NCBI RefSeq assembly: GCF_030915485.1
Contig: NZ_CP133266.1
Coordinates: 558,001-622,000 of the forward strand
Direction of reading: 5' to 3'
Length of the DNA stretch: 64,000 nucleotides
Source of the DNA: Neobacillus sp. PS3-40
GTDB lineage: Bacteria > Bacillota > Bacilli > Bacillales > Cytobacillaceae
Under the pieces are notes generated by a model. It worked only from the letters and a program-made list of their open reading frames with translations. It was not told the origin of the DNA and made no database searches. Below, piece by piece: positions 9,058 through 16,805 of this stretch (its first letter is position 1; each line of letters starts with the position of its first letter). A program made the translations under genes and the position numbers.

Positions 9058-10530
9058 ATGCCTAATCACATAAATCATCAATTAACGACTGAACAAATGA
9101 TTAGCATTATTAGAAATGGTCTTAAAAAGTCACATGTGCCCAAGCATATTACTATTGTTGGTGCAGGACTAGCAGGTCTGGTTGCAGCTTCTCTATTGAA
9201 GGAGGCAGGGCATAACGTCACAATCCTAGAAGCCAACAACATTGTTGGCGGACGTGCCTATACAATCCGTTCACCCTTTAGCAATGGGCTTTATTTAAAC
9301 GCGGGTCCAATGCGCATTCCTAGTACCCATTTTTTGACCTTAGCGTATATTGATAAATTTGGTCTACCCAGGAACCAGTTTATTAACCGAACTCCTACGG
9401 ATATTCTTTATATCAATGGTATCAAAACACGTCTTAACATTTTTGAACGTAATCCAGGTATTCTAAACTTTCCTGTTGCCCCTAATGAAAGAGGCATGAG
9501 CGCAGAGGAACTGATTAATTTAGCTAAAAAGCCAATTATCGACTTTATAAAGATGGACCCAAAGAGAAATTGGGCTCTTGTAGAAAAAGAATTTAAAAAC
9601 TACTCACTAGGTTCTTTCTTAAAATCTTACCATTATAAATATGGAACGACTTTTTCAGATGGAGCAGTGGATATGATCGGTGTGCTCCTTGACTTAGAGG
9701 CATATATGGGGATGTCATTTATTGAATTTTTACGTGAAGATTTTATCCTAAGCACTGATCGTTTCTATGAGATAACTGGCGGTATGGATCTGCTGCCGAG
9801 GGGATTTCTCCCTCAATTAAATGAAGACATTAGGTTCTACCAAAGGATGACGAAAATTGTCCAATATAACCACAGTGTAACCATTCATTCCACCCATCAG
9901 CACACCTTAGAGAATTCAACTATAACTAGTGATCTTGCCATCGTTACCATCCCCTTTTCCGTGTTACGATTTGTAAAAGTGGAACCCTACCATTCTTTTT
10001 CTTATTATAAACGAAGAGCGATTCGAGAACTGAACTATATGAGTTCAACAAAAATCGGAATTGAATTCAAAAGTAGATTTTGGGAAAGGTACGGACAAAA
10101 TGGTGGTAAATCCATTACTGATCTGCCGATTCGCTTCACTTATTACCCAAGTCAGGGGATTGGTACCAATGGGCCTGCTGTAGTTTTGGCAAGTTATACA
10201 TGGGCGGATGAGGCTTTAACCTGGAACGGTCAATCAAAAGAAGATCGGATTCAGTATGCTCTAAGGAACCTAGCTGAAATTTACGGAGACCAAGTGTATT
10301 CTGAATTTGTTTCAGGAGCTTCCTTTAGTTGGGTCGATAATCCATTTTCTACTGGAGCTTTCGTGACCTTTGTACCGAGTCAGGAAACCGAAATTTATCC
10401 TTATATCACAATGCCAGAAGGAAGAGTGCACTTTGCAGGAGAACATACAACACTCACCCATGGTTGGATGCAAGGTGCTATTGAATCTGGAATACGGGTT
10501 GCAAATGAAGTGAATGACTTACCAAAATAA
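9058..10530 (+). CDS. FAD-dependent amine / L-amino-acid oxidase (YobN-like), 490 aa
   Basis: Residues 30-58 form the FAD-binding Rossmann motif (VGAGLAGLVAASLLKEAGH then ILEA), followed by GGRAYT, the second conserved FAD contact. Near the C-terminus GRVHFAGEHTT and GWMQGAIESG are the closing motifs of the flavin amine oxidase family. The length fits bacterial L-amino-acid oxidases and B. subtilis YobN. Such enzymes oxidatively deaminate amino acids or amines, giving the keto acid or aldehyde, ammonia and H2O2. There is no signal peptide, so it should act in the cytoplasm. The substrate is unknown. The gene stands alone. Confidence 0.9.
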   Translation: MPNHINHQLTTEQMISIIRNGLKKSHVPKHITIVGAGLAGLVAASLLKEAGHNVTILEANNIVGGRAYTIRSPFSNGLYLNAGPMRIPSTHFLTLAYIDKFGLPRNQFINRTPTDILYINGIKTRLNIFERNPGILNFPVAPNERGMSAEELINLAKKPIIDFIKMDPKRNWALVEKEFKNYSLGSFLKSYHYKYGTTFSDGAVDMIGVLLDLEAYMGMSFIEFLREDFILSTDRFYEITGGMDLLPRGFLPQLNEDIRFYQRMTKIVQYNHSVTIHSTHQHTLENSTITSDLAIVTIPFSVLRFVKVEPYHSFSYYKRRAIRELNYMSSTKIGIEFKSRFWERYGQNGGKSITDLPIRFTYYPSQGIGTNGPAVVLASYTWADEALTWNGQSKEDRIQYALRNLAEIYGDQVYSEFVSGASFSWVDNPFSTGAFVTFVPSQETEIYPYITMPEGRVHFAGEHTTLTHGWMQGAIESGIRVANEVNDLPK

Positions 10531-10724
10531 CTTAAACAGATATTCCTTTTCAATTAAACAACCCTATTAAACAAGTATATAGTTGGCTTCATCATCTGTA
10601 TTATTTTTCAAAACTTTTATATTCATAATTTGGTCTAAATCTATCAAAAATTAAATATTTTATAGAAAGGTACAATATGAGTTTTTTTATGTACCAAATA
10701 CTATATGAAATAGGAGATGCCAAA

Positions 10725-10940
10725 ATGAATGTTGTTTATTTTTTCGAAAACAAAAACCTTTTACTAAGTCAACTACTTAAACATGTACCATCCGTGGGTG
10801 AAGATCTAACAATTAAAGGTCGTAAAGGAAAGGTTTCAAGCGTTAATAGTGTAGATGAAAATAGTATTCATGTGCAAGTTATCTTAGAAAAAGTTAATAA
10901 AAGTAAACTTATAGTAGATAATTCAAAAAAGAAAAAGTAA
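10725..10940 (+). CDS. Small hypothetical protein, 71 aa
   Basis: The ATG at 10725 has AGGAG eight bases upstream; an in-frame ATG at 10677 lacks an RBS and adds unlike residues. The protein reads ...HVPSVGEDLTIKGRKGKV..., then a mixed charged stretch and a Lys-rich tail. The short beta-rich middle (GEDLTIKGRKGKVSSV) recalls small SH3-like folds such as the YkvS family, but this is weak. I do not recognise a family. Confidence 0.7.
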   Translation: MNVVYFFENKNLLLSQLLKHVPSVGEDLTIKGRKGKVSSVNSVDENSIHVQVILEKVNKSKLIVDNSKKKK

Positions 10941-11029
10941 GGAGAATCTATTTATTCCTTCACTAACTGAAATGGTGCTATTTTAAAAAATACAGTGGAA
11001 AATCAATACCCCTTATGTTTAAAAGCAAA

Positions 11030-11069
11030 AAGAATGCACATGAAAGTTTTGTCTACTTGGTGCATTCTT
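11030..11069. terminator. Convergent hairpin between 10940 and 11130
   Basis: AAGAATGCAC (11030-11039) pairs perfectly with GTGCATTCTT (11060-11069) and is flanked by A/T runs. It serves genes from both sides. Confidence 0.65.
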
Positions 11070-11129
11070 CTTGCTTACATGTTATGATTTTAAAATTTCC
11101 TAAATAATTAAAAAATCTAGTACATGTGA

Positions 11130-11357
11130 CTAGATTCTCCTTTTTACTTCCTCTCTTATTGATTCAATAAGAGTATCCGATAAGTTTGCTGGAATAGATG
11201 TACCGTCCTCAAATATCCAGGCATTAATTAACTCAAGGTCTGCTTTTTTTAAAGTAATGCTATACTCTTTTTTATTATGAGTAAATTCAACTGAAGCGTA
11301 TTCTTCACTATCAAAATCGTCATCAATAATCATGCTAGTTATTTCATATGGTTTCAC
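11130..11357 (-). CDS. Small hypothetical acidic protein, 75 aa
   Basis: GTG start at 11357 with GGAGG six bases upstream. The sequence looks like a beta sheet (YASVEFTHNKKEYSITLKK) followed by helices ending in REEVKRRI. No signal peptide or membrane segment. I recognise no family. Confidence 0.75.
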   Translation of the reverse strand: MKPYEITSMIIDDDFDSEEYASVEFTHNKKEYSITLKKADLELINAWIFEDGTSIPANLSDTLIESIREEVKRRI

Positions 11358-11531
11358 GATGTGCCTCCTTTTTTCATTCTCTTATCATGTATAGAATTTA
11401 CTGTTAAATTTTGTTTATGCACTATTTCATATTTCCCTCTTAATCTTAATAAATTCTGCTATAACATAAATCTCCAACATTTTCTCTTTTAAAAGTTTAA
11501 TTTTTTTAAAATAATTAAATTTGAAATCATA

Positions 11532-11571
11532 GAAAAAACGCTAAATCTCTCAACAGACTTACCGTTTTTCT
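11532..11571 (-). terminator. Terminator of the hydrogenase-like operon
   Basis: On the minus strand AAAAACG ... CGTTTTTT form a stem, extended by TAA/TTTA and TCT/AGA pairs, followed by a T run. It lies 33 bases after the hyfI-like stop. Confidence 0.65.
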
Positions 11572-11603
11572 TCACGCATAAAATTATGTACCGAAAATCC
11601 AAT

Positions 11604-12188
11604 CTATTGTGTTTGTTCAACTGCTTTTAGTATTCCATTTAGGATTTCAATAGGCGAAGGTGGAGCACCAGGAACATAGACGTTCACTGGGATGATTTGA
11701 TCCACCCCCCCATAATGGGCATACGTTCTACCAATTAATCCAATACCACATGCATCATCGCCAATCGCAACTACCAATTTTGGAGATGGGACTGCCTCAA
11801 AGGTTTTACGAACGGCTTCCTCAAGATTACGAGTAACCCCGCCAGTTACTAGTAACATATCGGCATGACGGGGGGATGCCACAAAGTCGATACCAAAACG
11901 TTGCACATCATACACCGGGTTAAGTAAGGCATTAATTTCCCACTCACAAGCATTTGAAGAACCTGAGTCTAAATGGCGGATATGCAATGATCTCCCAAAT
12001 ATTTTTTTGATAAGCCCGGGCGCCTTTTCTAGCAGTTGATCCAAATCATTTACAACATCCAATTTTGGATGGACAGCAGTAGTGATGTCTGGCGTGGGTG
12101 TATCTAATGTTGTTGAGTTTGAACGTAAATCTTGAAGTGGCATGGTACCAATACCATATTTCCATAACTGCTTCAAAACGAAGAACAT
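11604..12188 (-). CDS. NuoB/HyfI-like small subunit of a hydrogenase-4-type complex, with missing Fe-S cysteines
   Basis: 194 residues of the NuoB / hydrogenase small-subunit family. In the family the proximal [4Fe-4S] cluster is held by four cysteines: two in a GSCNxC-type motif, one in a mid motif and one in a PGCPP-type motif. Here the first reads GSSNACE (Ser78, Cys81), the second GDDACG (Cys147) and the last VPGAPP (Ala175). Only two of the four ligands remain, so a canonical cluster cannot form. The rest of the fold is well kept (VTGGVTRN, PPSPIEIL). Last gene of the six-gene operon, 32 nt after the large subunit, RBS GGAAGG. It may be a structural remnant or use another cofactor. Confidence 0.85.
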   Translation of the reverse strand: MFFVLKQLWKYGIGTMPLQDLRSNSTTLDTPTPDITTAVHPKLDVVNDLDQLLEKAPGLIKKIFGRSLHIRHLDSGSSNACEWEINALLNPVYDVQRFGIDFVASPRHADMLLVTGGVTRNLEEAVRKTFEAVPSPKLVVAIGDDACGIGLIGRTYAHYGGVDQIIPVNVYVPGAPPSPIEILNGILKAVEQTQ

Positions 12189-12220
12189 TGGACTACCTTC
12201 CTTTCTTTATTGCACCTGAA

Positions 12221-13729
12221 CTAACGGTCACAACAAGAGTAACAGAGTTCAAAGCTTTTATTAATTAAAGGAAAATCCGGAACGATATTACCTGGGACCG
12301 CAGTAGGAACAGCTGGCCAATTTGCATATGAAGCAGACCTGACACGGTACCGATAAATCGTATTATTTAATCCCGTCATTACAAAATGGACATTTTCTCC
12401 TCTTGGTGACTCCGTTATTCCTATTCCGTATTGATATGCTGGCAGTTCACCTAACGGAATACGAATATCACCTTTGGGAATTTTCTCGATGATTTGCCTT
12501 ATTAATTTCGCTGATTGTGTGGATTCCACAGCACGAATTAAAAACCGGGCTAACACATCCCCATCTTCTAAAACAGGTACTTCAAACTGAAGCTCCTGAT
12601 ATGCCGCGTGTGGAAAGTCTTTGCGAGCATCCATATCAATATTTGACGCACGAGCAGCAGGTCCGACCACTGCAAATTGTTCGGCAATATCCTCTTTCAA
12701 GATTCCCGTTTTCCGGTAACGATCCAAGGCAATGTTATTTTCTAAAATATCATGGATGATCTGTTGGATCTTAAACGCAACGTCCAGTGAAATGCGAGAA
12801 ATTTCGTTTAATTGTTCACTGGTTAAATCTCTTAAAACACCACCTGGAATGATCATACCCCTGAGATAACGGTGATTGAAGATCCGGGCATTTAATTGCA
12901 TCAGCGTTTCTTTTAACCGTGCACCATGATTTGAGCCGAAGGCAAAGCCGATTCCAGCACATATATTCCCAATGTCCCCGACATGGTTGTACAACCGCTC
13001 CATCTCAGCTAACAAAGAGCGGATGTAGAGTGCACGTTCCGGAATAGTCAAGCCAGCAATCTGTTCAACAGCCTGTGCATATGAAAGTGCATGGGAAACA
13101 CTGCAAACTCCGCAAAGTTGTTCAGCAAGTAACGAACCTTCCATTACATCCATTCCTTCGCTTCGCTTTTCCATACCGCGATGTGTGTAAAAAAGTCGGG
13201 CTTCTAAATGAAATATGGTATCCCCCATCACTTGGAAGCGAAAATGGCCAGGTTCGATAACTCCAGCATGAATCGGACCAACAGGAATTTCAAAAACTCC
13301 TTCTCCCTCAACCCTTGGATAAGAAAAAACGCCATTACCACTCCTAGGTTCTATTTGATCAAGAGGAAAATCCTTACGGAGTGGATAAACACCTTCAGGA
13401 AAATCGTCATGCAAAATAAGACTTCTTAGATCAGGGTGTCCAACGGGCCGTGTACCAAATAAATCATATGCTTCCCTTTCATACCAAGCAGCTGCAGGCA
13501 ATAATTCTGCTAGAGAAGAAAAGGAAGGATCCTCCTCAGGAACCACCGTTTCCAATACCAATACCCGATTGTCCCCTACTGCGAAAAAATACCGAAGTTT
13601 GAAACGGTCAATCCCTAATTCCTTTTCATCGCTCGCAACCATGGTGAGCAGACGAAAGTGTGGTCCCATTACTGATTTATACGCTTTCTCCAATTGGTTT
13701 CGATCAGCATGTATCACTTCAATCTTCAC
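12221..13729 (-). CDS. HyfG-like fusion of NuoC and [NiFe]-hydrogenase/NuoD large subunit, 502 aa
   Basis: The N-terminal 130 residues are NuoC-like (YEREAYDLFGTRPVGHPDLR and PLRKDFPL). The rest is NuoD/hydrogenase large subunit, as in HyfG/HycE. Both CxxC pairs that hold the NiFe site in group 4 hydrogenases are present: LCGVCSVSH (Cys206, Cys209) and CYSCCDR at the extreme C-terminus (Cys496, Cys499). The protein ends at that Arg, so it lacks the extension normally removed by an endopeptidase. The usual Arg before the first motif is Leu, and the usual DPC is ELC. The GTG start at 13729 follows GGGAGG; upstream in-frame codons overlap the previous gene. No hyp maturation genes are in the window. 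Confidence 0.87.
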   Translation of the reverse strand: MKIEVIHADRNQLEKAYKSVMGPHFRLLTMVASDEKELGIDRFKLRYFFAVGDNRVLVLETVVPEEDPSFSSLAELLPAAAWYEREAYDLFGTRPVGHPDLRSLILHDDFPEGVYPLRKDFPLDQIEPRSGNGVFSYPRVEGEGVFEIPVGPIHAGVIEPGHFRFQVMGDTIFHLEARLFYTHRGMEKRSEGMDVMEGSLLAEQLCGVCSVSHALSYAQAVEQIAGLTIPERALYIRSLLAEMERLYNHVGDIGNICAGIGFAFGSNHGARLKETLMQLNARIFNHRYLRGMIIPGGVLRDLTSEQLNEISRISLDVAFKIQQIIHDILENNIALDRYRKTGILKEDIAEQFAVVGPAARASNIDMDARKDFPHAAYQELQFEVPVLEDGDVLARFLIRAVESTQSAKLIRQIIEKIPKGDIRIPLGELPAYQYGIGITESPRGENVHFVMTGLNNTIYRYRVRSASYANWPAVPTAVPGNIVPDFPLINKSFELCYSCCDR

Positions 13730-13734
13730 AAAAC

Positions 13735-15201
13735 TCAACCTCCCATAATAATTGCAGCCTGATGAATCAAGTCTGAAATAACAGGTGGGATATACACACC
13801 GAATACCACGACAAAGACAAATGGGAGTAAGAGCGGTAGTGTAGACCATCGGCTTAAATCTCCAACTGCCAGTTTATCACGGGACGTTCCGAATACCATT
13901 TTACTAATATGAAACAACATTGCTCCAAAAATTAAAGCCAACCATGCGATCATGAAAGAAACCACAATCGGATGTCCCTCTGAAAACCCTACTGAAATTA
14001 TGGAAAACTCACTTGTAAATAAATTTAAGGGTGGCACCCCTGTTATGGCCAAAGAGCTAACAAGCAACATGAAACCCGTAATCGGCATTGTCTTGATTCC
14101 ACCAGTGATTCGAGTCATCTGTTTTGACTTGTACTTTTGAATCATATTCCCTGAGGTTAAAAAAAGCAGCGATTTCGCCATGGAATGATTAAACATTTGC
14201 AGCAAAGCTGCAGTGAACCCAAGAACGCCTCCAATCCCAATTGCCACGGCAATTATGCCCATATGTTCAATGGTAGAAAAAGCCAACATCCGTTTTAAAT
14301 CTTGCTGCACCATTATAAATGGAAAAGCCACAGCAATGGATAAGAGGCCAAAGCCGATAAATAAATGTCGGATAACATCCCCGCTTATCGTATGCTCCGC
14401 AATGACAGCAAAACGAATCAAAACAAGTAAAGCACAATTCAGAAGAACTCCAGATAACACGGCGCTGATGGGCGAAGGCGCTTGACTATGTGCATCCGGC
14501 AACCAAAAGTGCAGCGGCGCAAAACCAATCTTGGTTCCCAACCCAACAATTAGAAACACAAAAGACAAGCTAACCATTGAAGGCTGAAGCTTAATGCTTG
14601 GATCCTTGAGAAAAGACCAGTTTAGAACCTCTGGAGATGTGCCAAGTGTATTGACTACCGACGAATAGAGGAGAATAACTCCTAGAAGAGCAATCGCGAT
14701 TCCTGCTCCACAAATCATTAAATATTTCCATGCGGCTTCAAGTGCCTCTCCTTTTCGGTAAAGAGCCACTAGAAATGCCGAAACAATCGTGGTTGCTTCG
14801 ATACCAACCCAAAGCAGTCCCATATTATTAACGACACAAACCATCAGCATTGAGGCAATAAATAGGTGATACCAAAAGTAATACTGCCGAAGCTGTTTCT
14901 GATCGATGACTCCTTCATGATATTCATTCCGGATATATCCGATCGAGTTTAGGGCTGCGGTCCATCCGATGATGGCAACAATCGCAATAACGATGGAACC
15001 TAGAGCATCCACATAAAAAAATTGGTTAGTATTACTACTTACCGTTCCTCCTACTGCCACTTCACATACCAGCCAAATGGCCAATATGGAAGTGATGCTA
15101 CTCCCTACAAGATGAACCCATTCGATAACCCGAATTTTTTTCAGAAAAAAACACAACAACGCCGTAACTGTAGGTATAATCAATGTCCATAACGGTAACA
15201 T
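13735..15201 (-). CDS. HyfF-like proton-translocating antiporter-type subunit
   Basis: About 488 residues with roughly 14 membrane helices, of the NuoN/MrpD/HyfF family. GIEATTIVSAFLV holds the conserved helix-5 Glu, and FNHSMAKSLLF and HFWLPDAHSQAPSP hold the Lys/His of the proton path. In complex I relatives this subunit moves H+ or Na+. The ATG at 15201 has AAAGGGG eight bases upstream; ATG 15207 overlaps the preceding stop (TGATG) and is the alternative. Its stop lies 5 nt before the large-subunit start, so translation is probably coupled. Confidence 0.88.
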   Translation of the reverse strand: MLPLWTLIIPTVTALLCFFLKKIRVIEWVHLVGSSITSILAIWLVCEVAVGGTVSSNTNQFFYVDALGSIVIAIVAIIGWTAALNSIGYIRNEYHEGVIDQKQLRQYYFWYHLFIASMLMVCVVNNMGLLWVGIEATTIVSAFLVALYRKGEALEAAWKYLMICGAGIAIALLGVILLYSSVVNTLGTSPEVLNWSFLKDPSIKLQPSMVSLSFVFLIVGLGTKIGFAPLHFWLPDAHSQAPSPISAVLSGVLLNCALLVLIRFAVIAEHTISGDVIRHLFIGFGLLSIAVAFPFIMVQQDLKRMLAFSTIEHMGIIAVAIGIGGVLGFTAALLQMFNHSMAKSLLFLTSGNMIQKYKSKQMTRITGGIKTMPITGFMLLVSSLAITGVPPLNLFTSEFSIISVGFSEGHPIVVSFMIAWLALIFGAMLFHISKMVFGTSRDKLAVGDLSRWSTLPLLLPFVFVVVFGVYIPPVISDLIHQAAIIMGG

Positions 15202-15206
15202 GTTCA

Positions 15207-15848
15207 TCACCCCTTTAACTTTCTCAGCCAATCTGTACTAATACTCTTGAAGGTTTGATCCATTCGATAGCTAAGGAGACTAATCAAAATAACAGATACA
15301 AAGACATCTAAAAAGATACCAATGTCCACCATAAACGGCATCCCTCCTGAAGCCGAAAGAGCAAACAGAAATAAACCGTTTTCGATTACAATTAGACCAA
15401 TCCCTTGCATAATTGCTTTTTTATGAGTGATCATTACAAACAATCCAATAAGTAACATGGAGATGGCATTGGGTAAATAAGGATGTCCAGAATCCGACAT
15501 GATAACACCTAGCGGTTTAGTAATAACATAACTGAAAACAACGAGACCAGCTGCACTTAAAAGTGAAATTTCTCGCCCGATAAACTTGTCAGTTTCTCGC
15601 TTTATGTACATTTTTCGCATCGTTGAATCGAGGATGCTAGGGATGACGATTGCTTTTACCACAATCGTAAGTATAGCCATAATGTACATATCCACCTCTC
15701 CTGTTTCCCATGCCAATAGAAAGCCGGTAATCCCTAGAAAGAAGGACTGTAACGACAGGATTTTAATGGCGGTTCTGATCGACTTCAACCAGACCAACAG
15801 AAGGCTTGAGACAACTAACATCACCGACGTTTCCAAGAAAAGGTTCAT
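15207..15848 (-). CDS. HyfE-like membrane subunit
   Basis: 213 residues with six to seven helices. The C-terminal half resembles NuoK/MnhC/HyfE (MQGIGLIVIENGLFLFAL, with the conserved helix Glu). The N-terminal half is the extra domain of hydrogenase-4 component E. Third of six genes; its stop overlaps the following start. It is expected to form part of the ion path between the HyfB- and HyfF-like subunits. Confidence 0.85.
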   Translation of the reverse strand: MNLFLETSVMLVVSSLLLVWLKSIRTAIKILSLQSFFLGITGFLLAWETGEVDMYIMAILTIVVKAIVIPSILDSTMRKMYIKRETDKFIGREISLLSAAGLVVFSYVITKPLGVIMSDSGHPYLPNAISMLLIGLFVMITHKKAIMQGIGLIVIENGLFLFALSASGGMPFMVDIGIFLDVFVSVILISLLSYRMDQTFKSISTDWLRKLKG

Positions 15849-15862
15849 CTGTTTTTATCCCC

Positions 15863-16798
15863 TTACAACAAATATTCGGTAATAAGTGAAAAGAATGATA
15901 ATAAAAAGGCAGCTGCTAATAATCTTGGAACTTTAAATAAGCGCATTTTAGCATTGGCTATTTCGATACAGGCCATGATCAAACCAACACCAAACATCTT
16001 TAAAAAGAATAGGAGCGGTCCCGTAAGGAGGGCCCACCCTCCAGTGGACACGTTTGGCCCCCAGGGAATACATAAATCAATAAACAGCGTAAATAATGCG
16101 GCCTGCTTGATCCAAGCGCTCCACATAAGTAAGGCTAATGGTTTACCTGAGTATTCAAGCAAGGGCCCTTCATGAATCATGGTCAATTCAAGGTGTGTAT
16201 CAGGATTATCCACTGGAACTCTTCCTGTCTCAGTTACAAGAAGGATTACAAATGCAACGAGTATCATAAAATAAGCTGGTGAAATAGGTAGTCCTATCTC
16301 CAAAAGATGTGCAATGATAGCGGAGAGATTGGTCGTTTTAGCAGGAAGGGCTGTACCTAATATTGTAATAAACAACACTGGCTCTGCTAGCGAGGAAATA
16401 AACAAATCCCGACTCGCACCTTGTGCACCAAAGGAACTTCCAGTATCAACAGCTGACATACTAATAAAGAACCGGGATAAAGCAAACAGGTAAATAATGA
16501 GGACAATATCCCCAGTAAAAGAATATAAAGTTTGATGAACAAACGCAGGAATAAGTGCCGATGCAGTAAGAGTCGCACCAAAAACAATATAGGGTGTAAC
16601 CAAGAAAATCCACGAAGCGTTCTTAGATACGAATGAGTCTTTGTGCATGTACTTATATAGATCAAAGTACGGTTGAAGAAGACGTGGTCCTACTCTACCT
16701 TGCAGTAATGCTTTCGATTTCTTAATTGCTCCTGTAAGAAGCGGGGCAATCAATAAAATGGACAAAAATTGTATAATTTGCAAGATAATCGATACCAT
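15863..16798 (-). CDS. HyfC/NuoH-like membrane anchor subunit
   Basis: 311 residues and eight helices, of the respiratory complex I subunit 1 family. Conserved loops are LLQGRVGPRLLQPYFDLYK near the N-terminus and ETGRVPVDNPDTHLELTMIH with its Glu/Asp residues. This subunit joins the soluble arm to the membrane arm and forms the proton entry region in the family. Seven nucleotides separate it from the HyfB-like gene upstream. The intact acidic loops suggest it is functional, in contrast to the eroded NuoB-like subunit. Confidence 0.88.
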   Translation of the reverse strand: MVSIILQIIQFLSILLIAPLLTGAIKKSKALLQGRVGPRLLQPYFDLYKYMHKDSFVSKNASWIFLVTPYIVFGATLTASALIPAFVHQTLYSFTGDIVLIIYLFALSRFFISMSAVDTGSSFGAQGASRDLFISSLAEPVLFITILGTALPAKTTNLSAIIAHLLEIGLPISPAYFMILVAFVILLVTETGRVPVDNPDTHLELTMIHEGPLLEYSGKPLALLMWSAWIKQAALFTLFIDLCIPWGPNVSTGGWALLTGPLLFFLKMFGVGLIMACIEIANAKMRLFKVPRLLAAAFLLSFFSLITEYLL

Positions 16799-16805
16799 CC
16801 GCTCA

